Of a stretch of DNA of 51,607 nt, positions 16,869 to 26,342 are shown one piece after another. The DNA is from Metabacillus lacus (GTDB lineage: Bacteria > Bacillota > Bacilli > Bacillales > Bacillaceae): assembly GCF_009674805.1 (NCBI RefSeq), contig NZ_WKKI01000027.1, positions 1-51,607 on the forward strand. The letters run 5' to 3'. A program made the position numbers and the translations under genes. Numbering within the stretch: the stretch's first letter is position 1; every line of letters starts with the position of its first letter. A model generated the notes under the pieces. That model was not told where the DNA came from. It was given only the letters and a program-made list of their open reading frames with translations, and did not search any database.

Positions 16869-17720
16869 TTATTTTGTATGCGGAGGCACCATTGCCCCCA
16901 ATACCTGCGGCGGCGTATCATGGATATAAGCCGGTGCGGGGCGGAGAACTGGCTTTTTGGCAAATGGCTGAGGATTTTCAACATATTGAAACTCTCCAAG
17001 CCCATCCATGCTTTTACCTTGTGCCCAGCGTCCTGCGGCACTTTCATTGCCTCTTGAATAATTGAAAAGTACATAAGAGACTTCACGTTTTTCAAGCTCT
17101 TTTGGAAACGTACTTGGAACAACAATATTTTCTTTTGCCTCCAGCTCTTTGATTGCGGCATACCATTGATTTTGGTGCATCGTATCTCTTGCGATCAGCC
17201 AGGAAAGCATATCCTTTACTCCCCTGTCAGTTGTTGATTCGTATAATCTGACTGCCTGCAATCTTCCTTGTGATTCAGCAGTTAAATTTGCCCGGAAATC
17301 TGCAAGAAGATTTCCGCTTGCAATAATATAGCTGGCTGTCCAGCGATTTCCAACACTATCGGCAGGCATGGCCCCAAGTCCTGAAACAATAGCATGCTGC
17401 GGATTCATTCCTCCAAGTATAGCGCCAATAACCGGATCTTTAGCTGCAATTTCCTGATCTCCGACAGGTGCACCATCAAGGAGCCTGGCAATCATGGTTG
17501 CCAGCATTTCCACATGTGCTAGTTCCTCAGCACCGGTATCCATCAGCAAATCCTTGTACTTTCCATCCCCTCTTACATTCCAGCCCTGAAAAAAGTACTG
17601 CAGAGCAACGGATATTTCACCAAACTGCCCTCCTAATACCTCCTGCAGCTTTTTTGCATAAACTGGATCAGGACGATCAGGCTTTGCCTTGTATTGAAGT
17701 TCCTTTATATGATAAAACAT
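16869..17720 (-). CDS. Manganese catalase (YdbD/CotJC-like)
   Basis: A 283-aa di-manganese catalase converting H2O2 to water and oxygen. Metal-ligand motifs: GEISVALQYFFQGW (Glu), GAEELAHVEMLATMI (Glu, His), a second helix pair with AESQGRLQAVRLYE, and SWLIARDTMHQNQWY (His). Its length and C-terminal tail fit the YdbD type rather than the shorter CotJC. GGAGG lies 11 nt before the ATG. The neighbours are spore- or stress-type genes, so a stationary-phase role is likely. No clear SigB or spore promoter could be read upstream. Confidence 0.9.
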   Translation of the reverse strand: MFYHIKELQYKAKPDRPDPVYAKKLQEVLGGQFGEISVALQYFFQGWNVRGDGKYKDLLMDTGAEELAHVEMLATMIARLLDGAPVGDQEIAAKDPVIGAILGGMNPQHAIVSGLGAMPADSVGNRWTASYIIASGNLLADFRANLTAESQGRLQAVRLYESTTDRGVKDMLSWLIARDTMHQNQWYAAIKELEAKENIVVPSTFPKELEKREVSYVLFNYSRGNESAAGRWAQGKSMDGLGEFQYVENPQPFAKKPVLRPAPAYIHDTPPQVLGAMVPPHTK

Positions 17721-17795
17721 GGATCATTCCGCCTCCCCCTGTTTGCATTTCACTTTCTTTAAGAAATGTATTCTACAGGGGGTTTTCCAAAGAAC

Positions 17796-17823
17796 AAAAA
17801 AACAGGAGTTTTTTTGTCCTGTT
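17796..17823 (-). terminator. Terminator of the DUF3231 gene
   Basis: AACAGGA / TCCTGTT stem followed by TTTTTTTG on the minus strand, between DUF3231 and the Mn-catalase gene. Confidence 0.75.
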
Positions 17824-17830
17824 GTGTTGA

Positions 17831-18379
17831 CTATTTTCCTGAGCTGCCGGAAGAATAATAGTACGGAGGGACCTTCAGCCAGCCTCTTTTTTTCATCAGT
17901 CTTTTCAGACTTGCTCCAAACAAGGAAAACTCAGTGAAAAACTCAAACCACATGATTCCTACATCAGTTCTGACTGAATCGGCCTGTCCTTTTCCTGCCA
18001 TTATCATTAAATTGACTGCTTTAAATGCAATACCATTGCTGATGTCATCATCTGAGAGCTTTACTCCCGGAGGTATTTCATTCGGAGACGAGGAAGGTTT
18101 AGGAGGTGTCACATTAGGAAGCTCCACTCCCTCTTTTAACAAAAAGCCGCTCAGCCGTTCAGCCTGTTTTTGGCATATTTTCAGAGCATCTTTCAGCATT
18201 TCCACTAAATCATCGTCCGTTGTGGTATTCATGCCCATTTCCTCGAAGCGAATGAATTCTTCCAATGTTGCAAGATATGTCCAGCAGTCGCCAACTTCAA
18301 TCACATGCAGGGGGGAAGTTTCTTCATGATCTGTCACTTCTTTAAAAATGTTTATAAAGGCTTCTATCGGGTTTGCCAT
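17831..18379 (-). CDS. DUF3231 family protein (spore-coat-F-like bundle)
   Basis: A 182-aa helical protein resembling one repeat of the DUF3231 family (longer members of about 330 aa have two). Features: FEEMGMNTTTDDDLVEMLKD, a Pro/Ser-rich linker (TPPKPSSSPNEIPPGVKL), then SNGIAFKAVNLMIMAGKGQ and a Ser/Gly/Tyr-rich tail. AAGGAGG lies 6 nt before the ATG at 18379. Family members are common in sporeformers; the molecular role is unknown. Confidence 0.65.
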   Translation of the reverse strand: MANPIEAFINIFKEVTDHEETSPLHVIEVGDCWTYLATLEEFIRFEEMGMNTTTDDDLVEMLKDALKICQKQAERLSGFLLKEGVELPNVTPPKPSSSPNEIPPGVKLSDDDISNGIAFKAVNLMIMAGKGQADSVRTDVGIMWFEFFTEFSLFGASLKRLMKKRGWLKVPPYYYSSGSSGK

Positions 18380-18423
18380 TCTGCACCTCCTTACATAAAA
18401 TAGCGTGCCCCATTGCTGCAAAG

Positions 18424-18966
18424 TTATGAAATAACAGAAACACTCCTAAACAGCTCTGGTGTCGGAAGCGTTTTGCTGTATTCCCAACGCTGCAGTGAAC
18501 TGAAGGGGATATCTTCTTTATACCGTGCTTCGACCAGCTCCTCCTGCCCTCCTGCTGACTGTATCAGCACTTGTGGAGGACGCTTGAGATCTTTTACAAG
18601 GAGTGTTCCGCTTAAGAGATTATTGTGAAGGTAATACTGTTCATGATACACAAGCATGTTTTCCATCACTGCCAAACCCCGGATTCCTCCCAATCTAAGC
18701 TGAAAATGCACTTCTTCTCCACCGGCTGAAAGCTTTACATCCAGCTCAATGCCATGGGACGCTGAACCTGATTGTTTGTCCCCCATGATGTGAAAATCAA
18801 AGCCTCCATCTTTCTGTTTCGTCATTTGTTTTCTAATATCATACCTGCTGCTGGAAAAATACAGAGCCGTATCAGAGGAATTAGACATGAGAGTCAGACT
18901 TCCTTTTACTGCCCATTCCTTGAAGGAGTGATCTTCCAGAATAGCAGCATATCCATAAGAAACCAT
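18424..18966 (-). CDS. Hypothetical protein, 180 aa
   Basis: I do not recognise the family. It is soluble, beta-rich by pattern, with no signal peptide or membrane segment, and begins MVSYGYAAILEDHSFKEWAV. GGAGG lies 4-5 nt before the ATG at 18966; an upstream in-frame TTG at 18984 lacks a site. It is on the same strand as the DUF3231 gene, 44 bp upstream of it, so the two may be co-transcribed and could share a sporulation role (inference). Confidence 0.6.
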   Translation of the reverse strand: MVSYGYAAILEDHSFKEWAVKGSLTLMSNSSDTALYFSSSRYDIRKQMTKQKDGGFDFHIMGDKQSGSASHGIELDVKLSAGGEEVHFQLRLGGIRGLAVMENMLVYHEQYYLHNNLLSGTLLVKDLKRPPQVLIQSAGGQEELVEARYKEDIPFSSLQRWEYSKTLPTPELFRSVSVIS

Positions 18967-18980
18967 TTTTCCTCCAATCG

Positions 18981-19004
18981 CCAAAGAGGCCTATAAGGCC
19001 CCTC
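18981..19004 (-). terminator. Probable terminator of the amylase gene
   Basis: GAGGGGCCT-TAT-AGGCCTC hairpin with a short TTT tail on the minus strand, just after the amylase stop at 19014. Confidence 0.5.
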
Positions 19005-19013
19005 GGGAAGTTA

Positions 19014-20561
<1,548 letters not shown>

Positions 20562-20587
20562 TCATTTAGTATTGCCGATCTATTCTA

Positions 20588-20657
20588 AGCAACCGTTTGC
20601 ATAATCAGCAATACTTCTAAAATATAATCTGAATCGGTATTTTTGTAAACGGTTACA
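20588..20657 (-). promoter_or_regulatory. Amylase promoter with two cre sites
   Basis: On the minus strand TTTACA-N17-TATATT gives a -35 at 20649-20644 and a -10 at 20626-20621. A perfect palindromic cre, TGTAAACGGTTACA (20644-20657), covers the -35. A second, one-mismatch cre (TGCAAACGGTTGCT, 20601-20588) lies about 20 bp downstream of the -10, where a roadblock would act. The pair implies strong CcpA/HPr-Ser-P repression. Confidence 0.8.
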
Positions 20658-20778
20658 TATTCCCCTTTTTTACTTACTGCCACACTCTTTTTTACCTATG
20701 AATATAACATGGAGCATTTAACAGAAACTATTGCGAAAGGTGGTTAATACAGCAGGTGAAAGCTCCTTTATAAGGGTG

Positions 20779-21187
20779 ATGAAGGACAAAACTCTGTGGA
20801 ATAGCAGGTGAAATGTCCTTCATAAGGGTGATGAAGGACAAAACTCAGTGGAATAGCAGGTGAAATGTCCTTCATAAGGGTGATGAAGGACAAAACTCAG
20901 TGGAAATGCAGGTGAAATGTCCTTCATAGGGGCGATGAAGGACAAAACTCAGTGGAAATGCAGGTGAAATGTCCTTCATAAGGGTGATGAAGGACAAAAC
21001 TCACTGGAATAGCAGCTGGAATGTCCTTCATAAGGGTGATGAAGGACAAAACTCTGTGGAATAGCAGCTGGAATGTCCTTCATAAGGGCATGAAGGACAA
21101 AACTTAGTGAAAAAGCTGTTTAAATGTCCTTCATCAAGCAGATGAAGGACAAAACTCAGTGCAACAGCAACATTCAAGAGCTTTTGA
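20779..21187. repeat. 52-bp tandem repeat array, eight units
   Basis: Units start at 20779, 20831, 20883, 20935, 20987, 21039, 21090 and 21142: period 52 except for one 51-bp unit. Each has ATGAAGGAC...GTCCTTCAT ends and the interior ACAAAACTCNGTGG. The last unit loses its right half. Interior changes (GCAGGTGAAAT to GCAGCTGGAAT) accumulate towards the right end. Same family as 1-185. The minus-strand frames rich in Cys/Phe/Ser across it are artefacts. Confidence 0.92.
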
Positions 21188-21211
21188 TGAAAGGAAGATG
21201 CTTCGATGAGC

Positions 21212-21307
21212 ATGTACAAAAAGACGCCGAAAAAAAGTAACGAAGGCAGTAAAGAGACGAAACAAGATCAAGCTGCCAAGCCGCCCCGCAGCTGCGGAGG
21301 GTTGTAG
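21212..21307 (+). CDS. Possible 31-aa basic peptide
   Basis: An ATG at 21212 opens a 31-codon frame with a Lys/Glu/Gln-rich, highly charged product ending RSCGGL. AAAGGAAG lies 14-20 nt upstream, which is not ideal. There is no homology I recognise, and it adjoins the repeat array. It could be chance. Confidence 0.2.
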   Translation: MYKKTPKKSNEGSKETKQDQAAKPPRSCGGL

Positions 21308-21329
21308 ACTGAACCCCAAAAGAAGAAAA

Positions 21330-21359
21330 GGCTTGAGACCCATTAGAGGGCTCAAGCCT
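21330..21359 (-). terminator. Terminator of the M28 aminopeptidase gene
   Basis: AGGCTTGAG / CTCAAGCCT stem extended by CCC/GGG with one bulge, then TTTTCTTCTTTT on the minus strand. Confidence 0.85.
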
Positions 21360-21366
21360 GAATTTA

Positions 21367-22767
21367 TTACTTAAAGTTTTTATGATGATATTGCTCTTTT
21401 GGAGCTTTTTGAGGCTTTCCTTTACCAGGTTTAGGTCCCATGTTGTCAAAACGGGCCACATCGTAAATAGCTGTTCCGACAATTTCAGCTACATCCTGAA
21501 GTTTTTCTTTGCTGATTTTATCAATTGTGTCTTCTGGTGTATGATACCATGGCTCAGCAGGATTATGGATAAAGAGTGCAGCCGGAATGCCTGCCTCTGC
21601 AAATGGAACATGGTCACTTCTTCCGCCTTGTCCATATGGAGTAGGTGTTCCGTTTAATCTTGCGCTTGATGCTTGAGCAAGCTCTGTAACAAGATTAGGC
21701 TTACCGTCTAATGTCAGCAATACGAGATCCCCGGCATCGCGGCTTCCAACCATGTCCAAGTTAAAGTTAGCAATAATTCGATTTTTGTCTGCATCAGAAA
21801 GGTTTTTCACATAGTGGCTTGAGCCCAGCAAACCTACTTCTTCAGCACCGAAAGTAATAAAACGGATTTCAGTGTCTGTTGGAAGATCCTTGAATACTCT
21901 TGCAAGTTCAAGTGTCATAGCCGTTCCTGAAGCATCATCGTTTGCACCCGGTGCTCCCTCTACAGAGTCATGGTGAGCGCCAAGAACAATTACATCATTA
22001 TTTGCTTTCTTTTTGTTTGTTGGTGCTTTTGTTGCAATTACATTATGAGATGTGCGTTCACTTACTTCAGCTCCTACAACTTTCACCGAAGCAGTCAGTT
22101 TTTCTCCGCTGCTGAGCTTGGCAGCAAGTGCTTCACCCTCTGCCTTTGACAGAGATACTGCAGGAGCATATTTTTCATTCGGCTCGCCCAGCGTACCGTT
22201 AAGAGCACCTTCAGCATTGTTATAAACAATCACTGCAGCAGCTCCTCTTTCTGAAGCATTCAGTACTTTTTCACCAAAGCTGATTTCTCCGCGTCTGATA
22301 AGAGCTACTTTTCCTGTTAAGTCCAGGTTAGCAAGTTCTTCTTTTTTTCCTAAGCCGGCAGCCACAAGCTCACCTGTCACATTTCCGCTGACAGTATAAG
22401 TGAAGAATTGAGGCTTTAGTTCACCGGAATAACCGTCGACAGAAACGCTCACGGAAGTTGGCGCTGTATATCCGACAAACGTAAATGGCTGAATTTCAGC
22501 TTTGTATCCATAAGATTCAAATTGCGACTTTATGTATTGCACCGCTAGAAACTCTGACTCTGTTCCTGCTACGCGCGGCGTTTTAGCCAGATAGTCAATA
22601 TTGTTATAAATTTTGTCCACATCAATTTTATTGATTACCTTTTTATCAAATACGTTGAAAGGCTGTGACTGGGGAGCTTCAAACGGTTTTGCAAGTACAG
22701 AGCTTGTCCCGACGGCTCCAAGGGCTAAGGATGCAGCCAATGCTGCAGATAATAATGGTTTTTTCAA
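21367..22767 (-). CDS. Secreted M28 aminopeptidase with PA domain (YwaD-like)
   Basis: A 466-aa exported zinc aminopeptidase. A signal peptide (LLSAALAASLALGAVGTSSV) is followed by the N-terminal part of the peptidase, an inserted PA domain (about residues 125-215, VALIRRGEISFGEKV), then the M28 core with zinc ligands in LGAHHDSVEGAPGANDD, FGAEEVGLLGS, NLDMVGSRD and PWYHTPEDT. The start is TTG at 22767, 8 nt after AAGGAGG, giving LKKPLLSAAL as N-terminus; an ATG at 22809 would add a charged leader before the signal peptide. B. subtilis YwaD is the nearest known enzyme. It ends in a Lys-rich tail. Confidence 0.92.
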   Translation of the reverse strand: MKKPLLSAALAASLALGAVGTSSVLAKPFEAPQSQPFNVFDKKVINKIDVDKIYNNIDYLAKTPRVAGTESEFLAVQYIKSQFESYGYKAEIQPFTFVGYTAPTSVSVSVDGYSGELKPQFFTYTVSGNVTGELVAAGLGKKEELANLDLTGKVALIRRGEISFGEKVLNASERGAAAVIVYNNAEGALNGTLGEPNEKYAPAVSLSKAEGEALAAKLSSGEKLTASVKVVGAEVSERTSHNVIATKAPTNKKKANNDVIVLGAHHDSVEGAPGANDDASGTAMTLELARVFKDLPTDTEIRFITFGAEEVGLLGSSHYVKNLSDADKNRIIANFNLDMVGSRDAGDLVLLTLDGKPNLVTELAQASSARLNGTPTPYGQGGRSDHVPFAEAGIPAALFIHNPAEPWYHTPEDTIDKISKEKLQDVAEIVGTAIYDVARFDNMGPKPGKGKPQKAPKEQYHHKNFK

Positions 22768-23121
22768 AGAATAGTCCTCCTTAATAGATGTATAGTCTCT
22801 TGATTTCAAATTTTACAATATTCTAAATCATTTTATAAGGTAATATATTACTCTTTTAGTATAGTAAAGATTTACTATTTATTCTGAATTTTCTTGAGCC
22901 ACCCTTACTTCATAAATTGTAAACTGAATCATTTTTCTTATTTTTTCCAGAGACGTTATCTTCGAAGAATCTTGAATAGGCCTGTATTCAAAGGAACTTA
23001 TTACTGCGGGTATTATTTCTTCGTAACAGAAAAGTGGTTTTATTCTTTTTCGGAGCTCTAAAACTGTCTAAATCACTCCATAAAAACAAGCCCTGTTAAT
23101 TCGAACAAGGCTCTTCTATCA
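22768..23121. promoter_or_regulatory. Aminopeptidase upstream region with two palindromes
   Basis: A 354-bp non-coding gap. It holds a perfect 12-bp palindrome GTAATATATTAC (22840-22851) and a perfect inverted repeat ATAGTAAA-GA-TTTACTAT (22861-22878), 75-110 bp upstream of the aminopeptidase start, as expected for operators. No convincing -35/-10 pair was found. The CotF-like terminator is at 23089-23112. Confidence 0.4.
23089..23112 (-). terminator. Terminator of the CotF-like gene
   Basis: AGCCTTGTT / AACAGGGCT stem (one G-U) followed by TGTTTTTA on the minus strand. Confidence 0.85.
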
Positions 23122-23613
23122 TTATTCCTCTCTCATTTCCAGAGCCCTTTTTACATTCTTTAAGTCATTTGCAATTAACTCCTGAAGATTGTACGCCGGA
23201 TATAAGCCTCTGTTAAACATATAAAGAAAGATTCTTTCATGCCAATCAATCGCTGCATTTAGTTGTTTTTTCAATGTTTTTCTTAATGAATAAGAAGCTG
23301 TCTCTGTAATGGCAATTGAATAATTTCTAACGGAGGTTTTAGCAAGCAGCAAAAGATCTCCTGCGTAGAATGCGATGAAATCGGCAGGCGTTTCTTCTTC
23401 TTTTCTCGACTCCGGGACCGGTATGTTTGGATAGTACTGAATGAGTTCATGTAAATTTCCTTCAATGGCCTTGATAGAAAATAAATAGAGCTCTCTTAAT
23501 TCTTTATCTTCAACTCTTTTCACTGCTTTTTTCAGTTTAATCAGGCTGTTCGCCTGAGACGCAGTCAGCTCATGCAGCTCCAGTGATTCATGCCAGGCAA
23601 GTGTATGACTCAA
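23122..23613 (-). CDS. CotF-like spore coat protein
   Basis: A 163-aa helical protein of the coat F / ferritin-like bundle type. It has the N-terminal signature LAWHESLELHELTASQ and later AFYAGDLLLLAKTSVRNYS and AIDWHERIFLYMFNRG. The TTG at 23613 is preferred because GGAGGG lies 7 nt before it; the ATG at 23628 contains that site within its own codons and has no site of its own. Role: probable spore coat component. Confidence 0.78.
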   Translation of the reverse strand: MSHTLAWHESLELHELTASQANSLIKLKKAVKRVEDKELRELYLFSIKAIEGNLHELIQYYPNIPVPESRKEEETPADFIAFYAGDLLLLAKTSVRNYSIAITETASYSLRKTLKKQLNAAIDWHERIFLYMFNRGLYPAYNLQELIANDLKNVKRALEMREE

Positions 23614-23690
23614 AGTAAATCCCTCCATTTTTTCATTCGGGATATAATATGCGGGCTAATCACCCAGTGTGCACTATGATTTTTCTGTAT

Positions 23691-23715
23691 GTTTGCTCAC
23701 TATCGAAGGGGGAAA
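23691..23715 (+). promoter_or_regulatory. SigB-like promoter of the SDR gene
   Basis: GTTTGC-N13-GGGAAA matches the SigB pattern (GTTTWW-N12-15-GGGWAW) except for GC at the last two -35 positions. It lies 38 bp before the start codon. Close homologues of this SDR are general stress proteins in B. subtilis. Confidence 0.6.
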
Positions 23716-23753
23716 AGAATGAGGGTGATTACATTGAAAAAGGAGAGATAACA

Positions 23754-24626
23754 ATGTCAGAAAAACCTTCATCAGTACCAGGACAGGAGCAGGATCGTCA
23801 GCCTGGTCTGGAATCAGAAATGAACCCCAGACCGGACTTTAAAGAAAACCTTTCTAAAGGATCAGGAAAATTATTTGGAAAAACAGCGCTCATCACAGGC
23901 GGGGACAGCGGAATAGGCCGCTCGGTAGCTGTAGCCTATGCAAGAGAGGGAGCGAATGTGGCCATATCATATCTCGATGAACATGAAGATGCAAAAGAAA
24001 CGAAGAAACATGTAGAAAACGAGGGAGCAAAATGCCTGCTGCTGCCTGGTGATATTGGGGATGAACAATTTTGTAATTCCCTTATTGATTCAGTAGTAGA
24101 AGAATTCGGGCAGCTTGATATACTGGTGAACAATGCTGCAGAGCAGCATCCTAAGGAAGCGGGTTTGGAGGAAATCAGCAGTGAACAGCTTGAGAAGACA
24201 TACAGAACAAATATATTCTCAATGTTCTATTTGACCAAATCTGCACTGAAGCATTTAAAAGAGGGCAGCTCTATTATCAACACTACTTCGATTACTGCCT
24301 ATCAGGGAGCGCCAAATCTGATTGACTATTCATCAACAAAAGGAGCCATTACCTCTTTTACAAGATCATTGTCTCTGTCGCTTGCTGAAAAAGGAATCCG
24401 CGTGAACGGTGTTGCCCCCGGGCCAATCTGGACACCTTTAATTCCTTCCACATTTGATAAAGACCTGGTGGAAGGCTTTGCTAAAGAAGCTTTTCCTGTA
24501 CCGATGAAACGCCCTGGGCAGCCTGATGAACTCGCGCCAAGCTATGTATTTTTAGCTTCAGAGGATTCTTCCTATATGTCCGGTCAGGTTCTTCATGTGA
24601 ACGGTGGAGTCGTACTGAATGGTTGA
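23754..24626 (+). CDS. Short-chain dehydrogenase, general-stress type (YdaD/GSP39-like)
   Basis: A 290-aa SDR with a long N-terminal extension rich in Pro/Gln/Asp (residues 1-40, VPGQEQDRQPGLESEMNPRP), typical of the GSP39/YhxC group. Cofactor motif TGGDSGIG (48-55), NNAAEQ, and catalytic YSSTK. AAGGAG precedes the ATG at 23754; the longer frame from 23649 would run through the promoter. The substrate is not known. The SigB-like promoter suggests induction by salt, heat or ethanol. Confidence 0.9.
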   Translation: MSEKPSSVPGQEQDRQPGLESEMNPRPDFKENLSKGSGKLFGKTALITGGDSGIGRSVAVAYAREGANVAISYLDEHEDAKETKKHVENEGAKCLLLPGDIGDEQFCNSLIDSVVEEFGQLDILVNNAAEQHPKEAGLEEISSEQLEKTYRTNIFSMFYLTKSALKHLKEGSSIINTTSITAYQGAPNLIDYSSTKGAITSFTRSLSLSLAEKGIRVNGVAPGPIWTPLIPSTFDKDLVEGFAKEAFPVPMKRPGQPDELAPSYVFLASEDSSYMSGQVLHVNGGVVLNG

Positions 24627-24685
24627 CCTACTCACCGCTTATTACTCTTGCCAGTTGTTTTTTGGACTAGAATAGTCACTCAAAA

Positions 24686-24749
24686 GAAAAAATCCGAACT
24701 AATACATCATTCTAATCGTAAAATCATGAATGGTAGTTCGGATTTTTTC
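24686..24749 (+). terminator. Terminator after the SDR gene
   Basis: A 16-bp perfect stem (GAAAAAATCCGAACTA / TAGTTCGGATTTTTTC) with a long 32-nt loop. It may serve both strands, since the convergent hydrolase gene ends at 24790. Confidence 0.8.
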
Positions 24750-24789
24750 ATTGGCTAAAACACTTTTGTCCCGGCCTCTTTATTTTCCT

Positions 24790-25584
24790 TCAGTGTATCA
24801 GGATATCGTTGGTTTCTGTTTTTTGATATTGAGTCAAAAACCCCGCGATCATTTGATTAAATTCATTCCATTTTTTTGTGGGAAGCTGGTGGTTAACGTC
24901 CTTGAATATGCCAATCTGTTTATATTTCAGGCTCTTTTTATATATGCGCAGATGTTTATTGATGACGTCTGACTTAGCACCATACAGCAGAAGAACCGGA
25001 CAGGTTATCGCAACAAGCGCTTTTCTGCAGTCATAGTGCTGTGCAGCATGATAATATTCCCTCCATACTCTTGCGTCTGCCTTATGCATATGAGCCGCCA
25101 GCTCCCTGCGAAAGTTTTTTTCCTTCGTATGTGCAGCCGCCAGCCCTTTTGCAAGAGGCCTTCTAAAATGGTTTACGAGGTGTTCGCCTATTTCATGTTC
25201 CATCCTTAATCCAATGTTTTCTGTGGAAGGGTAGCCTCCCGACAATATGAGTGCCTTCACCCTGGCTGGATGCTGTATAGCAAGGCTTTGAGCTATTGTT
25301 CCTCCAGCTGAATAGCCGCAAATAATTGCTTTTGAAATACTAAGCTCATCCAGAAGATTCAGTATTTCCCTTCTGTATTTCTCAATGGTCACTGCACCCC
25401 GTACTGCGGGACTGTCGCCGTGTCCGCTTAGATCTGGAAGAATGACCCGGAACTGGCTGCTTAGACTGATTTGTTTTTGAAAAACTACCCGCCCCATTCC
25501 CGGCGGGTGGATAAAAACAAGGGGCTGTCCCCTGCCATGTTCCTCATAATAGATTCTGCCGCTTATAGTTTCTGCATATGGCAT
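24790..25584 (-). CDS. Alpha/beta hydrolase
   Basis: A 264-aa hydrolase. Oxyanion region FIHPPGMG, nucleophile Ser in ICGYSAGGTIAQ, acid in YGAKSDVINKH and His in DVNHQLPTKKW. GGAG lies 10 nt before the ATG. The cap region (residues 125-190) is His/Arg-rich and short. Substrate unknown; it resembles the broad esterase/carboxylesterase groups. Monocistronic. Confidence 0.82.
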   Translation of the reverse strand: MPYAETISGRIYYEEHGRGQPLVFIHPPGMGRVVFQKQISLSSQFRVILPDLSGHGDSPAVRGAVTIEKYRREILNLLDELSISKAIICGYSAGGTIAQSLAIQHPARVKALILSGGYPSTENIGLRMEHEIGEHLVNHFRRPLAKGLAAAHTKEKNFRRELAAHMHKADARVWREYYHAAQHYDCRKALVAITCPVLLLYGAKSDVINKHLRIYKKSLKYKQIGIFKDVNHQLPTKKWNEFNQMIAGFLTQYQKTETNDILIH

Positions 25585-25800
25585 TGTTCATCAGCTCCAC
25601 TTTAGACATAGCCATAGTTTTTTCTCATAAAGTAATTCTATTCTTGTAAGTTGCTGTGACTTCTCTTTTTACGTTACAGCGTTAAAAGAAGAACGTGGTT
25701 CAAATGTATGATTTTTGTCCTATTTCGTTTTAATCATCTCTTACCTTGGTATAGAACACTATTAGAGAAAATGGACACGGAGAAAAAGGAGGATTCAGTT

Positions 25801-26280
25801 TTGTTTGGTTTAAGTGATATGCCGTCATTTTTCGTGGCACTGCTGATTGTTTTGCCGCTGGTCGCTCTTGTTCACCAGCTTGGACATATCTTTTTTGCGT
25901 GGCTGTTCGGGGGAAAGGTTTCTTTCATACTGGGAAGAGGGCGAACTCTCTTAAAGATAGGTTTCCTGGAAATTAAGACTGTTTATTTTATAGATTCCTT
26001 CTGCCACTACGAAGACTTGGCTGTAGATAATAAATTGACACATTCCCTCGTTTATGCAGGCGGGGTTATTTTTAATATTGTGAGTGTTTTCATATTAAAC
26101 AGCATCATTCTCGCAGGTTATCTCGATCCAAAAATGTATTTTTATCAATATGCATATTTCTCTGTATACTATGCGTTCTTTGCAGTTCTTCCCATTCAAT
26201 ACGGTGAAAATCACCCAAGCGACGGCAAAGCTTTATATGATGTGATCAAATATGGAACCAGATGTGATCTAATTGATTAA
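25801..26280 (+). CDS. M50-like membrane protein with HQLGH instead of HExxH
   Basis: A 159-aa protein with about four membrane segments. It carries VHQLGHIFFAWLFGGK in the first segment and HPSDGKALYDVIKYG near the C-terminus, the layout of site-2 (M50) proteases: HExxH plus a distal Asp. Here the catalytic Glu of HExxH is Gln, so the two His and the Asp could hold zinc but hydrolysis is doubtful. The start is TTG at 25801, 8 nt after AAGGAGG; the frame from 25708 has no site. The gene is 62 bp before tgl on the same strand, which suggests a sporulation-linked role (inference). Confidence 0.7.
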   Translation: MFGLSDMPSFFVALLIVLPLVALVHQLGHIFFAWLFGGKVSFILGRGRTLLKIGFLEIKTVYFIDSFCHYEDLAVDNKLTHSLVYAGGVIFNIVSVFILNSIILAGYLDPKMYFYQYAYFSVYYAFFAVLPIQYGENHPSDGKALYDVIKYGTRCDLID

Positions 26281-26342
26281 AACAGTATCGCACCTCCTCC
26301 TGCAGGCATACGTTGTAACAGAAGCCTGTAAGGAGGAGCATG

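Noticed and set aside
17721-17795. SigB promoter before the Mn-catalase gene
   Set aside because: GTTTTTT and GGAAAA occur but the spacing is too short and the GGGWAW element is not met.
20779-21187. CRISPR array
   Set aside because: The period is fixed at 52 bp and the interior is conserved between units; there are no variable spacers and no cas genes.
21028-21482. Cys/Phe/Ser-rich minus-strand reading frames across the repeat array
   Set aside because: They are translations of the tandem repeats, without ribosome sites, and overlap the aminopeptidase terminator.
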